NCBI GenBank assembly: GCA_014529385.2
Contig: CM043955.1
Span: 142,774,140-142,838,139 of the forward strand
Direction of reading: 5' to 3'
From: Adiantum capillus-veneris
Taxonomy: Eukaryota > Streptophyta > Polypodiopsida > Polypodiales > Pteridaceae
DNA length: 64,000 nt
Shown: in pieces, positions 32,254 through 43,063 of the stretch
How the letters are laid out: each line of letters opens with the position of its first letter
Position numbering within the stretch: position 1 is the first letter of the stretch
Program-made: the position numbers and the translations under genes
Notes under the pieces: generated by a model
What the model saw: only the letters and a program-made list of their open reading frames with translations
Databases searched by the model: none
What the model was told of the DNA's origin: nothing

Positions 32254-33105
32254 TCAGAAATGATATGCCCCAGTAACCTGCCACTGCGGATAGCAAATGC
32301 ACACTTTAATTAAAGGATTCAAACTGAATTTCACCTCTCTGCATTTCATAAAGCATAACCGTAATTGTTTCAAATGCTCCAATTGTGCTCCAAAAACACT
32401 GAGTTCATCCAGAAAAATCCTCATAAAATCCGTCAAATAAGGTCCAAAGATTTGAAACACATCCCTTTGAAAAGTGGAAGGTGCATTCTGCAATCCAAAC
32501 CACATTATTGTACAAGCAAATACTGCCCATGCGATAATAAAAGCTGTTTTGGGCTGATCTCGCAATGCCATTCGGATTTGATTATATCCACTAAATCCAT
32601 CCAAAAAAGTATACATCTCATGTCCTGCTACATCATCCAAAATGGAATCCAAAAACGGAAGAGGAAAAGGATCTGGAACAGTAGCTGCATTCAATTTTCG
32701 GTAATCCACACAAATTCGGATTTGCTTATTTTTCTTTGGTACGACCACAATTGGAGAAATCCACTCGGGATTATCAATAGGGATAATAAAACCCACTTCC
32801 AACAGGTGATCAATTTCCATCTTAGCTTGCTTTGCCACATTTGGATTCATCCTGTATGAGTGCTTCTTCACTGGCACCGCATCAGGTTTCAGATTGATCG
32901 TGTGCTGATAAAACTTAGGATCCAATCCCTGCATATCCGCATATTCCCATGCGAAAACATCCTTAAACTCTGTCAGTAACTTGATCAAATCATCTCTAAA
33001 ACTTTCCTCCAGCTGCTTACTAATGTATATGGGCTGCGACTCCGCTTGCTCCCCAAGAAAAACCTTCTCTAATTCATCTTCCTTAACCCTTGTAATTTTT
33101 CCCAT
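32254..33105 (-). pseudogene. Reverse transcriptase of the minus-strand gypsy element
   Basis: 283 codons covering nearly the whole fingers-palm region: FAWEYADMQGLDPKFYQHTI (51-70), PIVVVPKKNKQIRICVDYRK (118-137), motif A YTFLDGFSGYNQIRM (catalytic D169), MWFGLQNAPSTFQRDVF (201-217). The catalytic box reads IFLDELSVFG (230-239), so the second aspartate of the expected DD is glutamate. A frameshift near 32310 diverts the C-terminus. The FSGYNQ motif suits a non-chromovirus, Tat-like lineage. Probably catalytically impaired. Confidence 0.88.
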
Positions 33106-33126
33106 TTGCGCCTCAAACGCTCGTTC

Positions 33127-33423
33127 TTACTGAATCACGTCCTCCAATGATTCAGGACTCGGAAGCACCTGTTGTTTCTCCCCTATTCCTCCTGGAGTTC
33201 CTGAAACCCCCACCGAATTCCCTTTCGGAATCAGAGAAATATCCGCAAGGTATAGAGAAACCAAATCCGGGTTAGCTTTGAGAAATTGTTCCTCTTCATC
33301 CTCTTCTAATCCTTCCACCATATTAATTGTTTCAGCTATCACTGGCCATGCTGCCTGAACTGGTTGTCGGCATGTTTCCAGCATCACACGCACTTTTCTT
33401 TTACCCTTTTTTACTGTAAGCAT
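33127..33423 (-). pseudogene. Protease-RT junction, minus-strand gypsy element
   Basis: 98 codons starting MLTVKKGKRKVRVML and containing INMVEGLEEDEEEQFLKANP. These match VTVKKGRREVTLP and INMSEGLEDDEEAYFLTENP in the 57-62-kb element, where they follow the protease. Here they begin almost directly inside the 5' LTR, showing that gag and the protease active site were deleted. Confidence 0.75.
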
Positions 33424-33485
33424 ATTTGCTTCCCAATTATGCTTCTTTACTCGCTTGTCGTAACCAGGGTATATTCACATTATCT

Positions 33486-33747
33486 TGCTTCACTCATGTA
33501 TATTCCAGACTCAGAGTTACAACAATAGATGCCATGAATATCATAGAGATTGGTTAAGTTACATCAAAAGACAAGTATGCCCCTCTATATACAACCGCTG
33601 CTCCAGCGCAGTTCGGGAACGGTGCACACACTCGTGTCCCATGATATCCCGTGAAGAACTGCCGCTACGGCCACCACATACCGCATGACTCCTGATCCGC
33701 AGTGTCCAGACCTCCGCAGGACCGCATGTGTGGCTAATGCCGTAACA
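33486..33747 (-). repeat. 5' LTR of the minus-strand gypsy element
   Basis: 262-bp partner of 27659-27920. The expected PBS is not found next to it, consistent with a deletion just inside this LTR. Confidence 0.88.
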
Positions 33748-34949
33748 TGTACTAACCACTTCTTATAATAACTATGTACCCTCAATGTGTCTTAGTTTGG
33801 CTTTCAAACTATGTGCCCAATCAGCTTGAACTCTAGATACTCGTCCAATTTTGACCCATCCAAAGCTAGTGTAAATCAAACCCTTGACCTGCTCCAAATC
33901 AGCCCTTATTTATGACCAGTTTGTTCCAAAAGTTTTGTGTGACCTGATAAAAAACTTCCACTAAATTCATTTGAGTTCTGGTGCACATTGGCGACCAATC
34001 GTCACAAGTAATCAACCTGAGTCAGGCCTCCCCCCCCCCCCCCCCCCCCCCTAAATATGATAACCCCCTCTCCCTTATTTTATGGCTTGGGAGATAAATT
34101 ATTGGGGGCCTGCCCTTAACTGATACGCTTATGTAACTTGTTTGAAAAAAACCCTTCCCTTCACTTACGTGGTACGATAAGTTTTCCATGGTGAATCCCC
34201 CAGGATCATGGCTTTGTTTGATGAGCCCTCTGGACCAGTTAACTCAGCACCTTAAGCTCCACATCTCTAAGCCAAAAACCAGCCCTCTGATCCTCCTTCA
34301 TGGGCCACCTCATCATGCCCTTTCTAAAGCCCTTTTGGCCTAAGCACGGCCTAAGAAACCACATAAGACATACATCTTTGCTGCCACTTGCCCGCCCAGG
34401 CCTTCCATATTTGCTTTAGCACTTAGCCATGCAGCTGTAAACATATACACCACATCTTGTGCCCTATTCTAGGGTCAACACACTTTGGTTGCACCATCAT
34501 TGCACAACCCCCTTGTTGAACATTCATGTTCAACCAAAAAATTGCTATATACTTCTACCAACTGCAAAAACTGGCAAACACTATTAGAAAACCAAAAACC
34601 ACTACCATATATACACGGCCCTACCCTTGCCTACTACTGTCGAACTTCAAGTGGGTTTCCCCACCCCCTGCATCATAGCATGTCTTCCACCTGGATCAAA
34701 TGGCCAGCCACTTACTACACAGCATGAATAACCGACAACACCTCCTAGGTCAAATAGGACAATATATTCATCACCCTTCACCTGCAATAGCTTACCATGG
34801 TGCTTCTCCCAACCATCAAGCTGCTTTCCATGATTGCCTTTAGCCATAAATTCTTCTTGTAAGTCAACATACAAAACAACTAAGCATGACCCTCCCTCCC
34901 AACCACATAAAGTGAGGCTCTCCATACAAGAAACCTCCTCCAAATAGCA
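33748..34949. other. Mostly non-coding; poly-C and a repeat fragment
   Basis: Contains a 22-bp C run (34030-34051). About 34196-34290 resembles the end of the LTR-like block near 36770-36840 (GGCTTTG.TTGATGAGCC, CTACATCTCTAAG). The minus frame 34647-34943 (98 codons) has no known domain. Confidence 0.5.
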
Positions 34950-35576
34950 CTACGGTTGATAGAAACACTCTTCTGCACCGGCGTCTATTGGTACATCCAT
35001 AGCACATTGCTTATCCACCATTGGACTCTCCTCTTTTGGAGGGAATAGCCCTTGCATCACCCGTAACCTGGTATCCAGGGAAATTTTGGCATCATCAAAG
35101 CCCCACTTAGCTTTGTTCTCAATGCATACTTGATCCAAATAACCTGTATCCATAGCATCATTTGTAGAATCCATAGGCACTTCCAACTGCTCCTCCCTTT
35201 GATGAGCATCCAGCACATCATGAGCATCTAGAAAAATTCCCAACCCCCTTGGTTTTTGATTCATCATCACCCTCTTGTCGTCTTGGTAGGCCAACTTGGC
35301 TATCCATTGACTCAACCTTGCCTTCATTGCATAGCTTTGAACCAACTGCACCGCAATAGCACTTGCCACTACCACCCCCATCAACATGGTTGCCAACATA
35401 GTATTGTATGCCCCCTTTAACAACACATCCTCCTCCATTTTCTTTGGCACTTCAACTTGCTCTTCTTTCACACTGTTGATCACCATGTTATCAGAAAAAC
35501 AACAAGGAAGCTTTACCCTTACCAACACAAGATTATTAGACTCGGTCTCCTTGCCATAGGATGTGGACTCATCCAC
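34950..35576 (-). CDS. Unknown 208-aa ORF with one hydrophobic segment
   Basis: Intact ATG-to-stop frame. Starts MDESTSYGKETESNN; residues about 78-103 are hydrophobic (ATMLMGVVVASAIAVQLV) and could form one membrane helix. The rest is charged (KARLSQWIAKLAYQDDKRVM and an acidic C-terminus). It lies downstream on the minus strand of the LTR-PBS-leader block at 35790-36840, so it may be the first ORF of a retroelement with no known Gag features. No family recognised. The neighbouring minus frame 34647-34943 could be its continuation. Confidence 0.45.
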   Translation of the reverse strand: MDESTSYGKETESNNLVLVRVKLPCCFSDNMVINSVKEEQVEVPKKMEEDVLLKGAYNTMLATMLMGVVVASAIAVQLVQSYAMKARLSQWIAKLAYQDDKRVMMNQKPRGLGIFLDAHDVLDAHQREEQLEVPMDSTNDAMDTGYLDQVCIENKAKWGFDDAKISLDTRLRVMQGLFPPKEESPMVDKQCAMDVPIDAGAEECFYQP

Positions 35577-35789
35577 TCTATCCTCCTCAGTTGTTTCCCA
35601 GAAGCTCAGTTTTTATCTTCACCTTCATCTGCACCATTTGCTGACTCAGTATCTGCATCTTCATCCTCTTACTGCTCCACAAAGGCTTGACCATCCCCAT
35701 GGCTTTGCACACTTTCTTCATATCCTTCCAAGCTCTTAGCATCTACAACCTGGCTATGCTCTGCTACCTTTTCATACAAACACAACTCA

Positions 35790-36840
35790 CTCCATGCATG
35801 TATCACCCCTTGGATGGGGCACCGATGGAGACGTCGGTGCTCTCACAGCTTGTCCATAAAAATATTGGGAGTGCAAATGAGGCCCACTGGCCTTTCTACA
35901 TCATCAGTACGCTTCATTTCCATTGCCATCATTGCTGCCAAAACCGGCATAAAAAATGTTGCACACCACCGTCATGTCCATCAACAGCTGCCAAAGGAGT
36001 GCTCGTGAGAGAATCCTCCATAGCCATGGAGCTCCTCAAGATCGCTCTCAACCTTTGATACCCCAATTGTGCACACATTTGGAATATATACCACGCTTCC
36101 TTGCCTCCGTACTCGCCATGTGGGATTTGATAATGGTTACGTGGCAGGCTCACATCGATTGGCCCTCAAGACCCCATAAAAACTTCAAAAACTCATAAAA
36201 TGGCCTTTTTTCCCCCGGTTTCAATTCCCTGCCATCTCCTATCTGGTGATCCAATGATCGGGCCATCAAATCCTTACGAAAGCCTTGGTTTCCAAATTTA
36301 ACCCGTGCAAGAACTATCCCATTCTGACCCCACTCGGCCCGTCAATTGATGCGACAAAAATGAAAAGAAAAACCTTAGATTCTTCCTGACACCGTCAATT
36401 TTTACCTTCATTATCTTGTTGATCTGGACTTTGTTTGACACACCGTCACTTTTTCTAGCCTTTATATGTTGTATACTTCACATATGAATCCTAGTGAGGT
36501 TTCGAAAACCTTAGATGGGACACCAATCGAGGAGACCCAACCAGATCAGGACTGACCCAACCAGATCAGGACTGGCCCTAACAAAACTTCAATTGTCAAT
36601 AACTCGGTATTCGGGACTTTAAATGATGATATGAAAAGATCAACATGCTTCACACAATGATCTCTACACATTCATATGCTGAAACTAGCTCTAACCACTT
36701 GTCTCCATTATCCCTATCAATTTTAGATTTGCAAACACCTCTAGATTTAATATGTCATATCCTTCAGATCGTGGCTTTGGTTGATGAGCCGTCTAGACCT
36801 GTTGACTCAGTACCTCAAGCTCTACATCTCTAAGCTAAAA
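35790..36840 (-). repeat. LTR-PBS-leader block, copy 2
   Basis: Second copy of 26400-27310 in the same orientation. PBS-like GGGGTATCAAAGGTTGAGAG on the minus strand (about 36053-36072). A short leader frame (MAMEDSLTSTPLAAVDGHDG) follows. Its right end meets the copia fragment at about 36822-36840. Confidence 0.6.
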
Positions 36841-37136
36841 ACAAGCTCTAAAAGTGCCACTAAGGTTGCAAAAAATCTTTTGACAGCCTGCCAATGCTTA
36901 GACCCTGGGCTATGCATAAATCTGCTGACCTGTGAGACTTCAAATTGAATATCTGGCCTCGTGTTGCATACATAAATGAGGCAGCCAATAGCATTTTGGT
37001 AAAGAGTGACATTAGCAGGATCGCCAAAATCATGTAGACTCAACTTCAAACCTGTTTCCATGGGAGTGGCAATAGGTTTGCAATCCTCAAGTCCAAACTT
37101 ACATAGCAATGTCTCTATGTAACTTTTTTGACACAA
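36822..37136 (-). pseudogene. Copia RNase H start
   Basis: Reads MCQKSYIETLLCKFGLEDCK, PIATPMETGLKL, YQNAIGCLIYVCNTRPDIQF and SRFMHSPGSKHWQAVKR, the characteristic region between copia RT and RNase H. It ends before the RNase H catalytic residues. Confidence 0.85.
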
Positions 37137-37149
37137 TGCAATACCACCA

Positions 37150-37701
37150 TCACTGCTTAAACTGTATACCCAAGTAATGATGCAACAGCCCCAAATCTTT
37201 CATCTTGAAAGTAGCATTTAAATTAGCCTTAAATTCAGCAATATGTCTCTCATTTTGTCCAATGATTAGCAAATTATTAACATAAAGAACCACAATGAGA
37301 AGTACATCACCCTCACGCTTTACATACAATGTGCTTTCTGTTGGACTGTTATGAAAGCCTTGTTTGACCAAATGAGCGTGAGCTTTCTCATACCAAGCAC
37401 GAGGAGATTGCTTCAACCCATACAAAGCCTTCTTACGTCTGCACACTTTGTCCTCTTGTCCTTTTTTGACAAAACCGCGAGGCTGCATTACATAAACTTC
37501 CTCAAATATGTCACCATTCAAGAAAGTAGTAACAATGTCTGATTGATGTACATCCCAACCAAAATGAGCTGCCAATGCACATAGAAAATTTACAGGAGTC
37601 ATATGACAAGTGGGAGCAAAAGTCTCTTCATAATCTATGCCTTTTTGTTGTGCATAACCCTTTGCAACAATGTCGAGCCTTATGGCGATCGATCTCACCA
37701 T
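37150..37701 (-). pseudogene. Copia reverse transcriptase with YVNN active site
   Basis: 183 codons: VAKGYAQQKGIDYEETFAPT (12-31), motif A DVHQSDIVTTFLNG (catalytic D55 present), KALYGLKQSPRAWYEK (91-106). The catalytic box VVLYVNNLLIIG (137-148) has both aspartates of the YVDD motif changed to asparagine (GTT AAT AAT). Two G-to-A changes account for this. The enzyme would be inactive. N- and C-terminal parts are broken off by frame changes. Confidence 0.9.
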
Positions 37702-37781
37702 CCGGCTTGTGTTTCAACTTGTAAACCCACTTCGTACCAATGGCCTTTTTGCTAGGAGGCAAATCACATAAAGTCCATGTG

Positions 37782-38918
37782 TCATTTTTCTATAAGTGCA
37801 TTATATTCTGATTGCATGGTAGCCATCCAATTTCTTGAATTCTTTGCTTCATCAAAAGATAGAGGTTCCTCAATATCATGTAAGCTAGACACAGCCAAAG
37901 CATAGCAATCTGATGCATAAGATGCATGGTGAGAGCCTGAACAAGTACGACTAGAAAAATGTGCATCCAATTTACTTTCACGTAATGTATATACCAGCCA
38001 TTTTGGCATACCTCTAGCCTGCTCATTTTCATCCATTTCCTCATCAAGTACATCATGTACATCTGCATTAGTAATAGGATTATCTGTAACATTTTCAGAA
38101 ACCCCCATAGGATGTACATTTTTCTCATTGGAATTTATATTCGAACTTTCACCACCAAAAAGAGGCAACAAAGTGTCATAAATGTCTTGTGAGCTTACAT
38201 TACTGTCTCTAGTACATGACAGCAAGGGATGAACAAAATCTTCCACAAACACTACATCGTGTGAAACCAAAATACGCTTTGTTTGCAAATGATACAACCT
38301 GTAACCTTTGCTTTTGGCACTATAACCAACAAAAATACATTTGACAGCCTTATCATCCATTTTTTTGCGCTGTGTTTGTGGCACCAAAGCATATGCCAAA
38401 CAACCAAAAACACGCATGTGCTCAATAGAAGGGTTTCTATCATGCCATGCTTCATATGGAGTAATAGATTGCAAAGCTTTTGTAGGACACCTGTTAAGTA
38501 CATAAGTGACACACATGATGGCCTCAAGACAAAAAGAATGTGGCAAAGCTTGACTATTGACCATACATCGTGTCATTTTTGTAAGTGACCTGTTTTCCCT
38601 CTTAACAACACCATTTTGCTGAGGTGTATAAGGCATTGTACATTGGTGTTTTATCCCACGACTGGCCAAAAATGCATTAAATTCATGAGACATATACGCC
38701 CACCCTCGATCATAATAGAGGGTGCCTAAAGTACATTTTGATACACTTTCAGCCATAGCCAAAAATTGTTTGAAGCACATAAAAACTTCGGCCTTCTCTT
38801 TAAGAAAAAATACCCATGCATGCCTGGAGTAATCATCAATGAAAGTCACGAAGTAAAGGTAATTGCCCAAGGACGGAGTTTGCATGGGCCCACAAACATC
38901 ACTATGCACAAGCTGCAA
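37782..38918 (-). pseudogene. Copia integrase
   Basis: 378 codons. Core: LVHSDVCGPMQTPSLGNYLY, FVTFIDDYSRHAWVFFLKEK, LGTLYYDRGWAYMSHEFNAF, MPYTPQQNGVVKRENRSLTK. In the usual NGVAERKNR motif the catalytic glutamate position is K here (VVKREN), so the DDE triad appears lost. The C-terminal part has VFGCLAYALVPQ and KCIFVGYSAKSKGYRLYHL. The frame is otherwise open to the RT linker. Confidence 0.88.
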
Positions 38919-38939
38919 CTTGCATGTGGCCCTAACTTA

Positions 38940-39160
38940 ACCACAAACCGTGGTAGTAGGTGCGCATAGTGTGGTGGATTTGTGGAGTGTGTAAGCAGTG
39001 GAAATTGAGCAGGTGGTGGTCTGTTAGGGTGTAGTGTGTTTTTCGAAGGTGTTTTTTGAGAGGATAGGGGTGTTGTGGATATCCTGAGCTATAGAGAGGC
39101 CTTTGTGTTTGTGCCGGTGTGTTCCCCCATTCCCACTCTCCATCTTCTAGTGCCCCCACT
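38940..39160 (+). repeat. LTR-like block, copy c
   Basis: Third copy of the 17420-17640 / 18480-18712 block, ending in CCCACTCTCCA. Followed about 60 bp later by a gag-like start, as expected for a 5' LTR end plus leader. Confidence 0.8.
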
Positions 39161-39221
39161 GAGGAGCAAGCTGATTGCTCCCAATTGATAAAAAAATAAG
39201 AAATTTTTTGCGTTGGAAGTC

Positions 39222-39425
39222 ATGGCAGCTAGAAGCTATGGACATATTTTCACTGGCGAGGAGGGCCCTAACAAGTGGATGTCGAATTTTGAGTTGTATA
39301 TGCTATCGTTGCGTATGCCAAATGAGGATATCAAGATGTAGATATTTCCTTTGGTGATGCGTGGAAAAGCTAAAGTATGATATGAAGCGTTGGAAGGCGA
39401 GCCGAGAGTTCTATCTATGTGACCG
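39222..39425 (+). pseudogene. Gag N-terminal fragment
   Basis: The ATG at 39222 opens MAARSYGHIFTGEEGPNKWM then SNFELYMLSLRMPNEDIKM, interrupted by stops near 39340 and 39378. It resembles the N-terminal part of retrotransposon Gag (F-G...W...F..Y). Adjacent to copia integrase DNA, so a chimeric junction. Confidence 0.45.
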
Positions 39426-39429
39426 AACA

Positions 39430-40560
39430 GCCTTCTACTGAGTTGTGGCATAGCCAGCTAGGCCATATGATCCCGAAAGGAATGAAAATCCTTCAACGTT
39501 TGGGCTACTTACCTTAAACTATTCTAATTTCAATTTATGTGAGCATTTCATCTATGGCAAGAAAACAAGGAAAACTTTCTTGCCATTACTTTGAGAGTTT
39601 CTCTAGGCTTGGTTCTAGTGATTTATGTGGGACTATGCCACACAAATCTCTAGGGGGAACATTGTATTTCCTGGTATTCATAGACTACTCTACTTGAAAG
39701 GTGTGGGTCTACCTCTTGAAGGGGAAAGATGAAATGTTTGCTACACTCCAAAAATTCTTAGCCATGGTTGAGAACCAATCTGGTAGAAAGCTCAAAGATT
39801 TTTGAGCCGACAATGGTAGAGAGTATCTCTCCACAGAGCTCAATAATTTCTACAACAAACAAGGAATCTGATGATAGTTTGCTACACCATACACACCTGC
39901 TCATAATGGCATTCTGAGCGTATGAACTGCAGAATTCAAGAAAGAGTCACAACCATGTTATATGTGGCAAGTTTACCTCCTGAGTTTTGGGGAGAGACTG
40001 TTATGATAGCGGTACATGTCATCAATAGATCGTCTAGTACTCTATTGAATTTCAAGTTTCCGTAGGAGATGTGGACTGGAAAGAAGCCAATTTATGATAG
40101 ATTATGTGTGTTTGGGTGTGAAGCATTCTCACACATTCCCAAAGAACTTCACACCAAGAATCTAGATCCCAAGTCACACAAGTGCATCTTCATTGGTTAT
40201 AATGCATATGGAGAGATGGGATATCAGCTATGGCACCCAAATTCTAGAAGGGTTATTTGCTGCTCACAAGTGAGTCCAAGATGCATTGACAGCATGTTAA
40301 AGAGGCAGAACATCAAAAAGTTGGATTTGAGGATGTAGCCTCCACAAATTTGGAAAAAACAACTAAGTCTACTGGTGATGTTCTTACCACTAGTAGTGCT
40401 CTAGAGAGAGTGGAATCCCTCAGGCAGTGGGGAGATCTACGTGTGTATCTTGTTCCCTTGAGCGGTTTGAGCTAGGATTGGATTATGTGTTAGTCGCTAA
40501 ATGCAATGAGCCCACTTTTTACAAAGAAGCTATTCAAATGGAGATAGCGTAAAGGGGGAG
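39430..40560 (+). pseudogene. Copia integrase remnant (plus strand)
   Basis: Contains the GAG-pre-integrase motif LWHSQLGHMIPKGMKILQRL, then YFLVFIDYST, KVWVYLLKGKDEMFATLQKF, ADNGREYLS and FATPYTPAHNGI. It ends with VCLGVKHS and then HKCIFIGYNAYGEMGYQLWH (in 40069-40338). Many stops. Followed by a short RT entry (PTFYKEAIQMEI near 40520). Confidence 0.8.
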
Positions 40561-40990
40561 CATGATGTCGAGAAGATTGGGATCTTGCCAAAAGCGTTGT
40601 CAAGAAGTTTGGGATCTTACCAAAAAAGCACCGGGATTTTGGCTGTGAGATTTTGTGAGAGAACTCCAAAAACTATATGAAGGTGTTATACCATAGATGC
40701 CATGACGTCTAGGGTTTGGAAGGAAGTCCAATCAAAGAAGCCCACTCTTTCTCTCTTGCACTCACACACACAAAAGAGAATATCAAAACAACACAAAGAT
40801 GAAAACATCAAGGATATGGTCATATCATATCATGGGTAATATGAAAGGGTTAATAGATGAGTTAATGGCGTTCAATATTTGCCGACCAAATAGAATACAA
40901 GTTGGTCTTTGGAATTGTAATTTTGTGCTTACCATAATATATATGTTTTGTCTAGTGATTGGGATTAATTGTGTATACAAATCCTCTTGG
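40561..40990. other. No gene seen
   Basis: Contains GGGGGAGCATGATGTCGAGAAG near 40555, which looks like a copia purine tract followed by LTR start, but no partner LTR was found. The small plus frame 40799-41041 has no domain. Confidence 0.35.
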
Positions 40991-40991
40991 T

Positions 40992-41279
40992 TCATAGAAA
41001 GAAAACTACACTTACGTCAAAAGAAAAGTTATAGTCTATAAGGGGTAGTATGATGGGATCTAGTGGAAGAAGTATTTCATTGAGCCTTTCTGGGCCAAAG
41101 AGAAACACTATACGTTGCTGAAAGTGTATTTTATGGTTAATCCATACATTAATTGTAATAGATCGCACGGAGTGGAAGTGATAGAAATTCACATCATGTG
41201 GATTATTCATATAAGATAGCTCTAGTATGTGCGAAATGTAGATATGAGAGAAGTGAAGGAAAGAGAATTTCCCTCCCAA
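40992..41279 (-). CDS. Small ORF with motif shared with 14.7 kb
   Basis: 95 codons; contains IHFQQRIVFLFGPERLNEIL and NFSFDVSVVFF, matching the leader ORF at 14637-14879 (IFFQQRIVFMFGPRRLREIL, NSFDVHVFVL). Unknown family. The upstream half, with two Ser/His-rich stretches, has no counterpart there. May be a captured exon or an element-encoded peptide. Confidence 0.4.
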   Translation of the reverse strand: MGGKFSFLHFSHIYISHILELSYMNNPHDVNFYHFHSVRSITINVWINHKIHFQQRIVFLFGPERLNEILLPLDPIILPLIDYNFSFDVSVVFFL

Positions 41280-42181
41280 GCCCTATTCTTGCCCATAGGC
41301 AACAAGGATACTGCAGAGAAAGATGTACCTGTAGCAAGGAGAACCTAGAATTTTTAGACATAATGAATGTCTAAGAGCGAGAGAGATAGATTTGGTTAGA
41401 GAGGGAGATGAAATTAGAGATACATGTTGGATTAGAGATGAAAAAGAAAACAACAAGAAATCAACAAAATATCAAAGTAGAACACATCTTACTTGACAAA
41501 CCCTTCGGGAGTTATTCACCATTTTGATGGAGAGAGAAGAAGAAGGAAAACTTCAAGCCTTGATTGATGCACCAAGTTCAAGTCCTTCTTTGATTAGAGC
41601 TTATCTTCCAAGGATAGCTTACAAGATTGGCTAGTCTTCTTGTAGGAGTAAGTGTAGGCTTAAACTTATGTTTATGGCTAAGTACAATTAGGCATTACTA
41701 CTCTCATTCCCTTGTGAATGAATTTCAAGTAATAAGAGGTTCCCTTTTATAGGTGAAGGGAACCCTCAAGGGTTACACAAGAAAGAGAAGAGCCAGCGTG
41801 AACACGAATCGGCAAAGTTTGAAATGAGATGTCTCTGCATGATGTGGGCAGACTGGAGTCCACCATTTTGATCATATCTTCTCAACCGTGGATCCAAATA
41901 AATAAAAATAAATAGGAGCAAAAAATTCAGCTCATAAGCTACCACTCCCATTCATATACTTTTTCCAATTTGGATTGGAACCTTGTGTGAAAAAATCATC
42001 AAAACAGGATATAGTTTTTCCTGCAAAAGTCTTCTTGTGGTCCCCTTAGCCTAGACTTTCATTTCATTCTGCATTAAAATATGTGTATCTTTGAAAATCA
42101 TGCAAGCTAGTGTCCCACTAGGATTTGATTCGTTCCTAGTAGCTATTAAAACAAATATAAGAAAATAATAAAAAATACATA

Positions 42182-42183
<2 letters not shown>
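41280..42183. other. No convincing gene
   Basis: AT-rich, with short frames only (41766-41951 minus). Possible LTR-type sequence around 41500-41760, not paired with another copy in the window. Confidence 0.4.

Positions 42184-42251
<68 letters not shown>
42184..42251. repeat. (TA)n microsatellite
   Basis: Uninterrupted TA run of about 68 bp. Confidence 0.97.
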
Positions 42252-42253
<2 letters not shown>

Positions 42254-42559
42254 AAAGTTATCTTGGATATAGGATCTAGCTAGGGTGTGAGATAATAATG
42301 AGATATTATAAAGAAAGAACCAATGCTTTTTGCCTAAAGTTAAAGAGGTGGAGCTGTTGATGCTTTTCTCATAGTACTTTTTGATGGTAAAGTAAGAATA
42401 TATTACCCTTGAGATAAATAATAGGATGAGATAGAAAGATTATTATTATACTTAGATATGAATATGTATATTATAGGAAATATACTTATGTATCTAAAAA
42501 GTTGCAAGAGAGGTCTTGTAGCATTCGTTCTCATTATCTTTGTGTCACAACAGGACAAC

Positions 42560-42970
42560 ACTATGCAATCTGATTATAACTCAATTTTAGCAAATGAAAC
42601 TTGGAAATTGACAGAGTTACCAGAGGATAGATAGGCATTGCCTTGCAAACGGGTGTACAAGTATAAATAGGAGAAGACTGCGAGCCTAAGTATAAGCCAA
42701 GATTGGTTGCTAAATGCTTCAAGAAGAAGAAAGGCATAGATTTCGATGAGATTTTTTCTCCAATAGTCAAGATGACTATATCTCACAAGAAATCTATTTC
42801 ACTGAAAGCTTCTCCCTTGGAATTGGTACATTCTGACATATGTTAGATGTCAAGGCTATCTCTAGGGAGAAAGAAATATTTTTCTACCTTTGTAGATAAT
42901 GCTACGGGCAAGATGTGGGTATATCCAATCCAGCATAAGGATGAGGCCCTATTTAATATCTAACTTTACC
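42560..42970 (+). pseudogene. Scrambled copia fragments
   Basis: First a piece of RT start (ETWKLTELPEDR, ALPCKRVYKYK), then KGIDFDEIFSPIVKMT in another frame (near 42735). Then, from 42800, an integrase piece (LELVHSDIC, KKYFSTFVDNATGKMWVYPI). RT before integrase is the reverse of copia order, so the pieces were joined by rearrangement or come from two elements. Confidence 0.7.
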
Positions 42971-43063
42971 AAATGATTTTCTCATATTAAATCATTTAAT
43001 ATGGGAAGATAAAAGGGAAGCAAGAGTTAGGATATCGATATGTGTTTCTAGACCTATGTCAAC

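Larger units (their letters stand above)
27659..33747 (-). mobile_element. Minus-strand gypsy element lacking gag and protease core
   Basis: Direct 262-bp LTRs (27659-27920 and 33486-33747), on the minus strand starting TGTTACGGCATTAGCC and ending GAAGCA (CA). The interior, in minus order, is: end of the protease domain, RT, connection/RNase H, integrase, then extra ORFs before the 3' LTR. The whole gag and the protease active site are missing right after the 5' LTR. The flanking 5-mers (CCTCT and TGTAC) do not form a target duplication, which fits a rearranged 5' end. The polymerase is most like that of the 57-62-kb element. Confidence 0.85.
36822..38935 (-). mobile_element. Copia retrotransposon fragment
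   Basis: Minus-strand order integrase (38918 to 37782), RT (37701 to 37150), RNase H start (37136 to 36822) is the Ty1/copia order. Gag, protease, the rest of RNase H and both LTRs are missing. The edges are cut by other repeats (LTR-like block at 38940, LTR-PBS block at 36840). Confidence 0.9.

Noticed and set aside
26400-36780. The two LTR-PBS-leader blocks as 5' and 3' LTR of one element spanning 26.4-36.8 kb
   Set aside because: Both copies extend past the LTR into PBS and leader, so both look like 5' ends of two elements rather than a pair of LTRs.
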